Of a stretch of DNA of 64,000 bases, positions 54,189 through 63,184 are shown one piece after another (the first letter of the stretch is position 1; every line of letters starts with the position of its first letter). Source of the DNA: Bhargavaea cecembensis. GTDB taxonomy: Bacteria > Bacillota > Bacilli > Bacillales_A > Planococcaceae. The translations under genes and the position numbers were made by a program. Location of the stretch: assembly GCF_001619585.1 (NCBI RefSeq), contig NZ_LQNT01000001.1, forward strand, positions 124,001 through 188,000, read 5' to 3'. The notes below the pieces were generated by a model. It did not search any database. It saw nothing but the letters and a program-made list of their open reading frames with translations, and was not told where the DNA came from.

Positions 54189-56036
54189 ATGTGTGGAATA
54201 ACCGGTTGGGCAGATTGGCAGCGGGATCTCAGACAGCAAGCACCGGTGATACAGTCAATGGCCGCCACACTATCAAGACGCGGGCCGGATGCCCTGAACA
54301 TATGGTGTTCCCGGCATCTGGCCCTTGGTCACACACGCCTGACCGTCGTCGACCCTGCCGGCGGGTCGCAGCCGATGACCAAAGTATCACAGGGACGCAC
54401 TTACCGGATTGTTTACAATGGTGAGCTTTACAACACAGAGGAAATCAGAAAAGAACTGATCGTCAAGGGGTATCCGTTCCACTCCCGTTCCGATACGGAA
54501 GTGCTGCTGACCGCCTATATCGAATGGGGAGATCGTTGCCTGGAGCGGCTGAACGGAATTTTTGCCTTCGGTATATGGGACGAATCGATGGATCGGCTTT
54601 TCCTTGGGAGAGACCGGTTGGGTGTGAAGCCGTTATTCTATCATGAAGATGCCGATTCCCTGATGTTTGCTTCAGAGATCAAAGCGATTTTGGAACACCC
54701 GGAGATAAAAGCCGAAATAGACCGTGCCGGGTTAAGAGAGGTATTCGGATTGGGTCCGTCACGCAGTCCGGGAAACGGCATCCTTCGTGGAATCGAAGAG
54801 CTTCCGCCGGCTCATGCCATGGTTTTTGACAGAAGCGGCCTCAGAAAATGGCGTTACTGGAATGTGGAAAGCAGGAAGCATAACGATAGTCTGAACGAAA
54901 CACTGGAAAGGGTTTCGTTCCTCGTGAAAGATTCAATCAGTCGGCAGCTCATAGCAGATGTTCCGGTCTGCACCTTCCTGTCGGGAGGATTGGATTCCAG
55001 CATTATCACTGCGGTTGCTGCCGGACGATTCCGTGAGGAAGGCAGAGGACAGCTGAACACGTATTCGATCGACTATGACCAGAACCGGCACTATTTCAAA
55101 TCAAGTGTTTTTCAGCCGGATCAGGATGCGCCATGGATTGATAAAGTGTCTGACTACATCGGTACGGCACATCATGCCAAGGTGATTGATCATCAGACAC
55201 TGGTTAACGGGCTGGACAGGGCGGTACGAGTTCGTGATCTCCCCGGAATGGCGGATGTGGACGCTTCTCTCCTGTGGTTCTGTGAGCAGATCCGGCAAGA
55301 CCATACAGTCGCCTTGTCGGGAGAATGCGCGGACGAAATTTTTGGAGGGTATCCTTGGTTTCACAGGTCTGACCTCCTACAGAATAACCGGTTTCCGTGG
55401 ATGACATCGCAGGAAGAAAGGGCAGGATTGCTGCTTGAGGGTTGGCAGAAGAAACTTTCGCTCCAAGAGTATGTCAGGGAATGCTATGACCGGACAATTG
55501 CCGAGGTACCGGGTCTTGATGGAGAGGATTCGACAGAAGCCCGGCGACGAGAAATGTTTTACCTGAATATGACATGGTTCATGCAGACTTTGCTGGAGCG
55601 GAAAGACCGGATGAGCATGGGGGCAGGTCTGGAAGTCCGTGTTCCGTTTGCCGATCACCGACTCGTCGAATATGCCTGGAACATTCCATGGGACATGAAA
55701 ATGCTGGAGGGCCGAGAAAAGGGGCTTCTGCGAAAAGCGATGGAAGGAGTTCTCCCCAAGGAAATTCTCAACCGCAAAAAAAGTCCGTATCCGAAAACCC
55801 ATCACCCTGCATACATGATGCTTGTAAAGGAAAAGCTGCAGGGCATTCTCGAGCAGCCTTCACCGCTTTGGGAGATTGTGTCAAAGACAAAAGTCAGAGA
55901 GATCCTCGATTCAGACGGCTCCTCTTTCAAGGCGCCTTGGTTCGGCCAGCTGATGACCGCACCCCAACTGATCGCACATCTTTCACAGATCCATACATGG
56001 CTTGACCATTACAGCATTGATATTATCGAAAGCTGA
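54189..56036 (+). CDS. asnB: Glutamine-hydrolysing asparagine synthase family amidotransferase
   Basis: 615 residues, similar in length to B. subtilis AsnO. Cys1 of the glutaminase is in MCGITGWADW; SRRGPDALNIW and YNGELYNTEEIRKEL follow. The synthetase domain has the PP-loop TFLSGGLDSSIITA and LSGECADEIFGGYPWF. It may make asparagine, but in B. subtilis AsnB amidates meso-diaminopimelate in peptidoglycan precursors. The neighbouring dapL, dapF and glnA make such a role plausible here (inference). The large insert EREMFYLNMTWFMQTLLERKD region is family-typical. Confidence 0.88.
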   Translation: MCGITGWADWQRDLRQQAPVIQSMAATLSRRGPDALNIWCSRHLALGHTRLTVVDPAGGSQPMTKVSQGRTYRIVYNGELYNTEEIRKELIVKGYPFHSRSDTEVLLTAYIEWGDRCLERLNGIFAFGIWDESMDRLFLGRDRLGVKPLFYHEDADSLMFASEIKAILEHPEIKAEIDRAGLREVFGLGPSRSPGNGILRGIEELPPAHAMVFDRSGLRKWRYWNVESRKHNDSLNETLERVSFLVKDSISRQLIADVPVCTFLSGGLDSSIITAVAAGRFREEGRGQLNTYSIDYDQNRHYFKSSVFQPDQDAPWIDKVSDYIGTAHHAKVIDHQTLVNGLDRAVRVRDLPGMADVDASLLWFCEQIRQDHTVALSGECADEIFGGYPWFHRSDLLQNNRFPWMTSQEERAGLLLEGWQKKLSLQEYVRECYDRTIAEVPGLDGEDSTEARRREMFYLNMTWFMQTLLERKDRMSMGAGLEVRVPFADHRLVEYAWNIPWDMKMLEGREKGLLRKAMEGVLPKEILNRKKSPYPKTHHPAYMMLVKEKLQGILEQPSPLWEIVSKTKVREILDSDGSSFKAPWFGQLMTAPQLIAHLSQIHTWLDHYSIDIIES

Positions 56037-56042
56037 ACAGAG

Positions 56043-56070
56043 CAGCAGGACATGTTCCTGCTGTTTTTCC
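56043..56070 (+). terminator. Terminator after the asparagine synthase gene
   Basis: CAGCAGGA, loop CATGT, TCCTGCTG, TTTTTCC. Confidence 0.82.
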
Positions 56071-56140
56071 CGTTATAGAAACTGCCCTTGATGATTTTTT
56101 GGTGTAAAGTGAATCTAAATGAGACGAATGGAATGAAAGG

Positions 56141-56275
56141 ATGAACAGGTCAGCGTTCATGACGATGTGTTGGAACCGTCCGGGGGCCGAGCTGGAGACC
56201 AGTTGGTGGTGCCCGTTGATGACAGCTCAATGCCGAATCTGGAGGGATGAAAATCTGTCTGAGGTTGAGCAATAG
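56141..56275 (+). CDS. Doubtful 44-residue Trp/Cys-rich ORF
   Basis: The only open frame of note in the 296-base gap between the asparagine synthase and FMN reductase genes. It reads MNRSAFMTMCWNRPGAELET and continues with SWWCPLMTAQCRIW, ending acidic. Three Cys and four Trp in 44 residues are unusual. GGAATGAAAGG touches the ATG directly, so the ribosome site is badly spaced. It may not be translated. Confidence 0.25.
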   Translation: MNRSAFMTMCWNRPGAELETSWWCPLMTAQCRIWRDENLSEVEQ

Positions 56276-56332
56276 GGTCAATCGGGAATACAGTAATCAG
56301 GGAACTCATTACGAAAAGAGGTAGAAGCATAC

Positions 56333-56878
56333 ATGAAACTAGTAGGTGTTTCCGGTGCACTTGCCGGTGGAAAAACATCTGTAGCTGTGGGCAGTGTTCT
56401 GGCTGCAGCCCGTCATCTGGATTCGAGTATAGACACGGAATTAATAGACCTGAGGGATTACGAAATTGATTTTGCAGCCGGGCTACCCTTGGCGGCGTAC
56501 AATGAGGACACCTGGAACGTCGTCAAAAAAATCCAATCTGCAGACTTTCTTGTGTTCGGAACCCCCATCTATCAGGCATCTCTTACAGGAGCCTTAAAAA
56601 ACCTGTTCGATCACTTGCCGGAACATGCTTTCAGAAACAAGGTGACTGGAATGGTTGCAACAGGGTTGACGGAGAAACATTTCCTGGTGCTGGAATATCA
56701 TCTTGGATCGATCCTTTCGTATTTCAAAGGCCTGATTCCCACAGACAATGTTTTTATATTGAATGACTATTTTGATCCCGAGACGGATGAAATAATGGAC
56801 AAACGAATGATGGAGCGAATCCGTAAAATGGCTGAAGAAATGATTGATTTACAACGCGGACTCATGAACAGGGACTGA
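56333..56878 (+). CDS. NADPH-dependent FMN reductase family protein
   Basis: 181 residues with a flavodoxin-like fold: SGALAGGKTSVAVG phosphate loop, ELIDLRDYEIDFAAG, and FGTPIYQASLTGALKNLFDHL, the typical flavin and dimer segment of the SsuE/YcdE-type reductases. It would reduce FMN with NAD(P)H, or reduce a quinone or azo compound. Lies on the same strand as the NAT and PhzF genes with gaps of 49 and 21 bases. GAGGTAG ribosome site. Confidence 0.85.
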   Translation: MKLVGVSGALAGGKTSVAVGSVLAAARHLDSSIDTELIDLRDYEIDFAAGLPLAAYNEDTWNVVKKIQSADFLVFGTPIYQASLTGALKNLFDHLPEHAFRNKVTGMVATGLTEKHFLVLEYHLGSILSYFKGLIPTDNVFILNDYFDPETDEIMDKRMMERIRKMAEEMIDLQRGLMNRD

Positions 56879-56927
56879 TCTCCTTCATGTGCCTGACACA
56901 ATTATATAATCAATGGGAGGGGTCGAA

Positions 56928-57680
56928 ATGGAAGTAGAGCGCTACCTTCAGCGGATCAATTGGAGTGGCCCCGATGAAGTGAATTTGGAGACTCTTCTTC
57001 AACTTCAGGAGCATCATATGCTGCATATTCCTTTTGAAAATCTGGATGTGATTCGAAAAGTCCGGATTCCGCTTGATGTGGAGGCTTATTTCAGGAAAGT
57101 GGTTTTAAATCATCGGGGCGGTTTTTGCTATGAGCTGAACGGATTATTTAACTGGCTGCTACAGAGTTTAGGTTTCAATAGCCGGCTGGCATCTGCAACA
57201 GTCAGACGGCCGGATGGCGGCTGGACGCTGTCCGGAAGTCATGCCTGTGTGATTGTTGAAATGGAGAAGCCCTACCTTGTCGATGTCGGCTTCGGTGATT
57301 CGGTCAGGGTGCCGCTTCCTTTAACAGGGGAAGAGAGGAATGACGTCAGCGGAACTTACCGGCTCGCAAAATTGGAGGACGGGTGCTTTGATCTCCAGAA
57401 ATGGCAGAATGAAAACGGTTGGGAGACGCTGTATCGCCTCGATACGGATCTGAGATCACTAAATGATTTTGATGAGGTCTGCCAGTACAACCAGACTTCA
57501 CCTCAGTCCCCTTTTACAAGGCGGCCACTTGTTACGTTGGCGACACCAGACGGCAGGCTGACACTGTCAGGGAACACATTGACGACGACAAGCCTTGATA
57601 AAAAACATAAAACAGTCATCGACGACAAGGACATGCCCACAGTTCTGCAACAGGATTTTGGAATTGATCTGGACCGGTGA
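56928..57680 (+). CDS. nat: Arylamine N-acetyltransferase
   Basis: 250 residues of the NAT family, acyl-CoA-dependent transfer to aromatic amines or hydrazines. The Cys-His-Asp triad is intact: NHRGGFCYELNGLFNWLL, SGSHACVIVEM and YLVDVGFGD. NAT-fold enzymes also serve as amide synthases in biosynthetic clusters, such as RifF. ATG 56928 with GGGAGGGG upstream. Between an FMN reductase and a PhzF-like gene. Confidence 0.92.
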   Translation: MEVERYLQRINWSGPDEVNLETLLQLQEHHMLHIPFENLDVIRKVRIPLDVEAYFRKVVLNHRGGFCYELNGLFNWLLQSLGFNSRLASATVRRPDGGWTLSGSHACVIVEMEKPYLVDVGFGDSVRVPLPLTGEERNDVSGTYRLAKLEDGCFDLQKWQNENGWETLYRLDTDLRSLNDFDEVCQYNQTSPQSPFTRRPLVTLATPDGRLTLSGNTLTTTSLDKKHKTVIDDKDMPTVLQQDFGIDLDR

Positions 57681-57701
57681 TGGTGAAGTGGGGGATAAAG
57701 A

Positions 57702-58595
57702 TTGGGAACAGTGACGGTTTATCAATATGATGCTTTCAGCACTGAGCCGGACAAGGGGAATCCGGCGGGAGTGGTATTGAGAAGTGAAGGTTTGACTGAC
57801 TCCGACATGCAGGAAATCACGGCTAGAGCAGGATACAACGAAACAGCATTTTTACTGGATTCGGATCAAGCAGACTTGAGGATCCGTTATTTCACTCCAG
57901 GCTATGAAACAGATCTTTGCGGCCATGCGACCATGGCGATGATCTTCGCACTCGCCAGCAGGGGTGAATTGGACGGAAAAGAGCAGCTGACGATCGAGAC
58001 CAAGGCGGGGATTCTGCCTCTCAGAATCAGCAGAAACCATGACGGTGAATGGGCCATTACGATGAAACAGGCAGCTCCGAAGTTCATTGAATTCGGGGGC
58101 TCAAAAGAAGTATTGATGCATTCGATCGGATTAAAGGAATCCGATCTTCATCCGACTTTGCCTATCCTTTACGGAAGCACGGGAAGCTGGACACTTCTCG
58201 TTCCGGTAAAACATCTTTCAGTGTTTAAAGAGATGAAGCCGGATAATCAACGATTCCCGGAAGTGCTGCAAGAAGTGCCGCGTTCATCCATTCATCCATT
58301 TTGCCTGGAAACCTACGATCCGGCTGCGGATATGCATGGCCGGCATTTCAGCTCACCTTTTGCCGGAACGATTGAAGATGCCGTCACAGGCACAGCCTCC
58401 GCAGTCATGGGCGCTTACTATGCGAAGTACATCACTTCCGGATCTTCTGATCTGGATCTCTTGGTTGAGCAGGGACAGGAAATCGGAAAAGATGGACGGG
58501 TTGCTGTCCATATCTCGAACAGTCAGGAGACAATGGATGTACAAATCACAGGAAAAGCCGTGTATGTGAAAGAGCTGCAAATTTCGTTACCTTAA
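57702..58595 (+). CDS. PhzF family isomerase/epimerase-like protein
   Basis: 297 residues, TTG start. PhzF proteins share the diaminopimelate epimerase fold but lack its two cysteines. Family motifs: YQYDAFSTEPDKGNPAGVV with the following NETAFLL (active-site Glu), YFTPGYETDLCGHATMA, and DAVTGTASAVMGAYY near the end. True PhzF isomerises a phenazine precursor; most Bacillus relatives have no known substrate. It closes the run of same-strand genes begun by dapL. Confidence 0.88.
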   Translation: MGTVTVYQYDAFSTEPDKGNPAGVVLRSEGLTDSDMQEITARAGYNETAFLLDSDQADLRIRYFTPGYETDLCGHATMAMIFALASRGELDGKEQLTIETKAGILPLRISRNHDGEWAITMKQAAPKFIEFGGSKEVLMHSIGLKESDLHPTLPILYGSTGSWTLLVPVKHLSVFKEMKPDNQRFPEVLQEVPRSSIHPFCLETYDPAADMHGRHFSSPFAGTIEDAVTGTASAVMGAYYAKYITSGSSDLDLLVEQGQEIGKDGRVAVHISNSQETMDVQITGKAVYVKELQISLP

Positions 58596-58632
58596 AAAGA
58601 TGATCTTGGGAAAATCCCAAGATCATCTTTTG
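58595..58632. terminator. Bidirectional terminator
   Basis: AAAAGATGATCTTGGG, loop AAAA, CCCAAGATCATCTTTT between convergent genes. Confidence 0.82.
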
Positions 58633-58655
58633 ACTTTTGCGATACCATTTCGCAT

Positions 58656-59783
58656 TTATTCCAGGGCCTGCAATAAATCTTCTTTAAGGTCTTCCACGTG
58701 CTCGAGTCCGACTGAAACACGCAGCAGATTGACAGGAGCAACAGCATGGACGCCTTCAATTGAAGCCCTGTGCTCGATCAGGCTGTGTGTTCCGCCAAGG
58801 CTTGTTGCCCGGATAAACAATTTCACTTTTGCAGCGACCTTCATGGCCGCTTCCTGTCCGCCTTTTACCTGGAAGGACAGCATGCCGCCAAACGAACTCA
58901 TCTGCTTTGCCGCAATTTCGTGTCCCGGATGTTCAGAAAGTCCAGGATAATGGACGGCTTCCACATTTGGGTGCTGTTTCAGGAAGTCCGCGATTTCCGC
59001 AGCATTTGAACAGTGGGTCGCCATGCGCTGAGGAAGCGTTTGAACGCCCCGCAGGGCCAGCCAGCATTCGAACGGGGAGGGGACAGCCCCTTTTGCCTGT
59101 TGGGCTGCCTTTAATCTGGCCAACATCGGGCTTTCGGATTTTGCAGTGACTGAACCAAGGAGCAGATCACTGTGTCCACCGATATATTTGGTCACTGAGT
59201 GAAGGGAAAAATCCACGCCCAGGCTCAGGGGGTTCTGAAGAACCGGGGTGGCCCATGTGTTGTCCACCACGGTATATGCGCCCGCTGCGCTGGCCAACTT
59301 TACAACTGCCTCAATATCCGTCACTTTCAGTTGGGGGTTTGAAGGCGTCTCCATCCAAACAAGACCGGTCGGTGCCTGTTTGATCGCTTCTTCAACTTGA
59401 GCGAGATCTGTCATGTCAACGAATGCAACATCGAAGTGGGTGCCGATATCCGTGTCTGCAAGCAGGGAACGGATTCCGTGATACATATCATCCGGCATGA
59501 TCATGCGTCGGGGTTTATCGGCAGGGAGTGCTTCGATTAAAGTGGAAATGGCCGCCATGCCAGATCCGAAGGTCACCGTGTCGATCCCATTTTCGAGTGA
59601 TGTCAGGCATTCTTCAAGAGCCCGCCGATTTGGATTATCAATCCGGCTGTAAATGAATTCATTCGGATAAGAGCCGTCTCCAGATCTCTCATAAGTTGAT
59701 GAAAGGTGGATGGGCATCGTGACCGCGCTTGTTGACGGATCAACCGAACGTCCGGCGTGAATCGCTTTTGTTTCAAAACGCAT
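58656..59783 (-). CDS. Trans-sulfuration family PLP enzyme
   Basis: 375 residues of the Cys/Met metabolism PLP family (cystathionine gamma-synthase, cystathionine lyases, methionine gamma-lyase). The N-terminus RFETKAIHAGRSVDPSTSAV, the YSRIDNPNRRALEECL phosphate-binding strip, VDNTWATPVLQNP and the PLP lysine HSVTKYIGGHSD are all present. Sequence alone does not decide between synthase and lyase. No SAM-box or T-box leader is visible; an AT-rich inverted repeat lies about 80 bases upstream. Confidence 0.87.
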   Translation of the reverse strand: MRFETKAIHAGRSVDPSTSAVTMPIHLSSTYERSGDGSYPNEFIYSRIDNPNRRALEECLTSLENGIDTVTFGSGMAAISTLIEALPADKPRRMIMPDDMYHGIRSLLADTDIGTHFDVAFVDMTDLAQVEEAIKQAPTGLVWMETPSNPQLKVTDIEAVVKLASAAGAYTVVDNTWATPVLQNPLSLGVDFSLHSVTKYIGGHSDLLLGSVTAKSESPMLARLKAAQQAKGAVPSPFECWLALRGVQTLPQRMATHCSNAAEIADFLKQHPNVEAVHYPGLSEHPGHEIAAKQMSSFGGMLSFQVKGGQEAAMKVAAKVKLFIRATSLGGTHSLIEHRASIEGVHAVAPVNLLRVSVGLEHVEDLKEDLLQALE

Positions 59784-59861
59784 ATAAAGGCCTCGCTTTC
59801 CTGTTATGTATGAAGAGATGAATTTGTGTGATTCAAATTACGCTCCTACTTCATTTTACAC

Positions 59862-59886
59862 TAATTAATACAAATCCGATTAATTA
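59862..59886. promoter_or_regulatory. AT-rich inverted repeat upstream of the trans-sulfuration gene
   Basis: TAATTAAT (59862-59869) and ATTAATTA (59879-59886), nine bases apart. It could be an operator for the trans-sulfuration gene; a chance AT-rich dyad is possible. The rest of 59784-60004 shows no gene. Confidence 0.35.
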
Positions 59887-60004
59887 AAAAATGCATCCCG
59901 TTTCAAGAACGCGATTAAACGTCATTTGAAACCGGAAATGATAAAGTGGTCTATAGAAGACAGGCCCGAAATCAGCTTTTAATGAAGGGATCACTTATAC
60001 CGAT

Positions 60005-60823
60005 ATGGACATTCTGCGCGTTATAAGAAAAACCCGTCAGTTCTTTGTAGACTGGCCGATCCGTGAGGGGACAGTACTGCACGGGCGGTATCAGGTTTCT
60101 GATGTCATCGGAACGGGCAGTTACGGAATCGTTTATCTTTGCACCGATTTACAAGTATCGAAAAAAACAGTTGTCAAGCAACTTCGGCCGAGCAAGAGGC
60201 ATCGCAATAAAGAGGTCAGCATGTTTCAGCACGAAATATCGATCATGAGAAAATTGGATCACCCCAAAATGCCGGTGTTCATTGAAGATTTTTCGGATGA
60301 TGGTCAGCACCTATTCTTTGCGATGACGTTCATTGAAGCAGAAAATATGGAAGAGCAGATTTTCGCCGAGCAGAGATCGTTCAGTGAGGAAGAATCACTG
60401 CAAATCCTATATCGTCTGCTGCAGATCGTCGATGATCTTCATGGAAAGGGAATCTATCATCAGGACCTGCGAATCCCCAACATCTTAATCAGCCGTGACG
60501 ATTTTTATCTCATTGATTTCGGGCTTGCAGTGTGTGAAGACGAAATTTTACAGACAGCCAATCGATCGGGTAAACATAAAAAAATTGAACAGCTGAGGCT
60601 TCAGGATTACCATGATATGGGGGAGATTCTGCTCTTTCTGCTCTACACCACGTACACCCCAAAAAATAAAAAAGCTCTTCCTTGGACAGAAGAGCTGACA
60701 TTAAGCAATGGAACCGTCCATCTGCTTAAGCGCTTGCTTGGCATTAAAGAATCTTATGAGGACATCGGAGAAATTACCGCTGATGTCCGGCACGCAATTT
60801 CAAGTACAAGAAGAAAAGGTTAG
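60005..60823 (+). CDS. YbdM-like serine/threonine protein kinase
   Basis: 272 residues, a soluble Hanks-type kinase domain without the PASTA region of PrkC. Glycine loop VIGTGSYGIVYLC, ATP lysine in TVVKQLRPSK, catalytic loop GIYHQDLRIPNILIS (HQD in place of HRD) and DFG in YLIDFGLAV. All key residues for activity are kept. B. subtilis YbdM is the nearest known form; targets are unknown. Its stop overlaps the convergent small basic gene by four bases. Confidence 0.85.
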   Translation: MDILRVIRKTRQFFVDWPIREGTVLHGRYQVSDVIGTGSYGIVYLCTDLQVSKKTVVKQLRPSKRHRNKEVSMFQHEISIMRKLDHPKMPVFIEDFSDDGQHLFFAMTFIEAENMEEQIFAEQRSFSEEESLQILYRLLQIVDDLHGKGIYHQDLRIPNILISRDDFYLIDFGLAVCEDEILQTANRSGKHKKIEQLRLQDYHDMGEILLFLLYTTYTPKNKKALPWTEELTLSNGTVHLLKRLLGIKESYEDIGEITADVRHAISSTRRKG

Positions 60824-60981
60824 CTGCTGCTCCTGCCTCGCCTCTTATAGTATTTGCTTCCGCTCATCGGTGAACGATTGGATCTCCGGCTGCTTGAGCT
60901 GCCCCGGCGATAATGATGGTGTCTTCTTGAACTGCTTCCGCGAGACAGGTTTTTCAGCTGTTTCAAGATTTTCTTAAACAT
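60820..60981 (-). CDS. Small basic Ser/Arg-rich protein
   Basis: 53 residues: MFKKILKQLKNLSRGSSS, then RRHHHYRRGSSSSRRSNRS and a KYYKRRGRSSS tail. Very basic, with an amphipathic first helix and a low-complexity Ser/Arg/His tail. AGAGGT lies six bases before the ATG. It converges on the YbdM-like kinase gene with a four-base overlap. Function unknown; the Ser-rich tail could be a kinase substrate, which is only a guess. Confidence 0.6.
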   Translation of the reverse strand: MFKKILKQLKNLSRGSSSRRHHHYRRGSSSSRRSNRSPMSGSKYYKRRGRSSS

Positions 60982-61086
60982 GCCTGACCTCTTTTCGTGT
61001 CTGAAATATGTTTTTCATCTTAACACGCAACGAATGACAAAAGCTCGTCCGGAAGTAGTATGGACATCCAGCATTTTTTTAGTGAC

Positions 61087-61800
61087 TTATCCTACTGTGT
61101 GAATTTTATTGGCCTCGACTTTTTTATTGTGCATAAACCCGAGTCCCAACACCATAACCGTTAAAATAGCCGGGATGAGATAGGATGTCGGCCCGTGTTC
61201 AATATGAAGGAAATCAGTGAAGCCTTTATCCTTTAAGATCATTTCACCTGCAGTCCACGCGAGAATTCCCGCACCGGCGTAAGCAATCCAGGCATATTTG
61301 TTCATGGCTCTTACGATGAATTTAGAACCAAAGATCATAATCGGGATACTCACTGCAACGCCAAGCGCGATCAGGCCGATGTGACCATCGGCAGCACCTG
61401 CAACCGCTACGACATTATCAAGGCTCATGACCGCATCCGCCATAATGATGGTCCCGATTGCAGCGGTCAGGCCGGTCGAAGCTTTCACGTGTGCATCTCC
61501 TTCGTCTTCGGCCAACACCTTATAAGCGATGAGAAGAAGCAATGCTCCGCCAATCACATTGACATAGGGAATTTTTAATAAGTAGACGATCATGGCCGCA
61601 AAGAATATGCGTAAAATGACGGCCCCTGCTGTTCCAATAAAAATCGCTTTGTTTTGCTGGTGTTTCGGAAGGTTTCTGGTTGCCATTGCAATGACGACCG
61701 CATTGTCTCCCGATAAGATAATATCGATCGCAATAATTTTTAATAACATGACAGTTGCTGCTGAAGTGATGGCCAGTCCGACAATCGATTGTATGTCCAT
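61087..61800 (-). CDS. TerC family membrane protein
   Basis: 237 residues, seven TM helices. Two acidic TM motifs, AIDIILSGDNAVVIAMA and IIMADAVMSLDNVVAVAG, are the metal-site pattern of TerC/YjbE proteins, which in B. subtilis export manganese and help metalate secreted enzymes. No yybP-ykoY manganese riboswitch is seen in the 216-base leader. AGGAGG precedes the ATG. Confidence 0.9.
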   Translation of the reverse strand: MDIQSIVGLAITSAATVMLLKIIAIDIILSGDNAVVIAMATRNLPKHQQNKAIFIGTAGAVILRIFFAAMIVYLLKIPYVNVIGGALLLLIAYKVLAEDEGDAHVKASTGLTAAIGTIIMADAVMSLDNVVAVAGAADGHIGLIALGVAVSIPIMIFGSKFIVRAMNKYAWIAYAGAGILAWTAGEMILKDKGFTDFLHIEHGPTSYLIPAILTVMVLGLGFMHNKKVEANKIHTVG

Positions 61801-61972
61801 CGAACAATTCCTCCTAATTTAATATTGAATCCTTAACTACAACTACATATCTTACTCCTATAATTTGGTATATACAATCTTGCAGTGTATTAGAGATCAC
61901 ATGCTTTTCGTATTGGGATAGGTTGCCAATACGGATACATTTTATGTTTATTTCATATTGTCCATAACTAAT

Positions 61973-62012
61973 AAGCCTTTCGGAGCGGCATTCTGCCTGC
62001 CCCGAAAGGCTT
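61973..62012. terminator. Terminator hairpin after the LLM gene
   Basis: GCCTTTCGG and CCGAAAGGC arms around a 19-base inner region; T-rich on the plus side, weaker on the minus side where the LLM gene ends. Confidence 0.6.
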
Positions 62013-62016
62013 TTGT

Positions 62017-63017
62017 TCATACTTTTTTAATGCCCAGTTCTTCCGCCAGCAGGGTGATGGACTTCATGCGGTTTTCGGCGCCAAAGACATTGGGGACGAT
62101 GGTCACTTCGTCAGCCTGATAGGTTTCGGCGGCCTTTCGGATTTTTTCTGCAACCTGGTCGGGTGTTCCGATAAACATTCGTCTCCTGTTGTGCCGGATC
62201 TTCTCCCTTTCAAGCGCACTGACTCCCCGCTCCAATGCCGTTTTGACGGATGGGTAATACGGAGGAGGACTGGAGGATTCCACAGTCAGCAGCCAAAGGT
62301 CGAATGCGGTGGCCAGCGCCTCTGCCTTCTCTGCAGTTTCTGCGACAACAGCGAACACGGCAATCATCACTTTGGAACTTTCGAGAAGAGGGGACGGGCG
62401 GAAGTTCTTCCTGTAATGATCGACGGCATCCATTCCTCCCTCGGGATTGCCGAGATGCGCAAAGGCATAGGACATGCCCTGATCAGCTGCAATTTCCGCA
62501 CTGCCCCGGCCGGTTCCGAGAAGCCACAACTCCGGAGCAGTCTCAATAACCGGCATGGCAGTAAGGTCCTGAAAGCGATGGCCATCGGCGGGTTCAGATA
62601 AAAAGTTGCGAATATCCTCGATCTGCTGTTCATAGGATAAGCGTTTTCCTTTTGATTCATTTAGGGCGCGATTGACCAGCTGGTAGCTGGGAGAACGGCC
62701 GATGCCGAGATCGATCCGGTTCGGATGCAGTGCTTCAAGGACACGGAAGTTCTCTGCGACCTTATAGGGGCTGTAATGGGGGAGCATGACGCCGCCGGAT
62801 CCGATCCGGATGTGTTCAGTTGAATCGGCAAGATGCATCATCAGCATTTCGGGACTGCTGCCGGCAACCGAGCGCACATGATGATGTTCGGATACCCAGA
62901 ACCGCCTGTAGCCCAATTTTCCGCCAGATTTGCGAGTTCTGTCGTAGCAAGCAGTGCCTGGCGGCCGTCTGATCCTTCATCGATTGGTGAATAGTCGAGG
63001 ACGTTATAGATGACCAC
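62017..63017 (-). pseudogene. LLM class flavin-dependent oxidoreductase, frameshifted
   Basis: The gene should start at GTG 63017, nine bases after AAAAGGAG, encoding VVIYNVLDYSPIDEGSDGRQ as in this luciferase-like monooxygenase family. After codon 33 the frame breaks: at the T run 62917-62920 (GAAAATTGGG on the coding strand) one base is missing. The rest continues in another frame with YRRFWVSEHHHVRSVAGSSP and ends 62017. Only one error separates it from a full 334-codon gene, so it is a fresh mutation or a sequencing slip. FMNH2-dependent oxygenase; substrate unknown. Confidence 0.82.
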
Positions 63018-63184
63018 TCTTCATTTCTCCTTTTTTGGCTCTTGATCAGTTAATCCCCACTCTATCACAGCATGCGGAAACCGGGCCGGCTGACGGTTTT
63101 ATATAGCCGTTGACCGGAAAGGAGACGGAGGGCCACTTGGCGAATTGAAAAGGTGTAAATTGTAAAATAGCAGGAGGTACAGAA

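Noticed and set aside
59784..60004. SAM riboswitch or T-box ahead of the trans-sulfuration gene
   Set aside because: No S-box core and no T-box (GGTGG) motif; only AT-rich sequence.
61814..62020. 68-codon minus-strand frame between the LLM gene and terC
   Set aside because: It runs through the terminator hairpin, has no ribosome site and is unlike any family.
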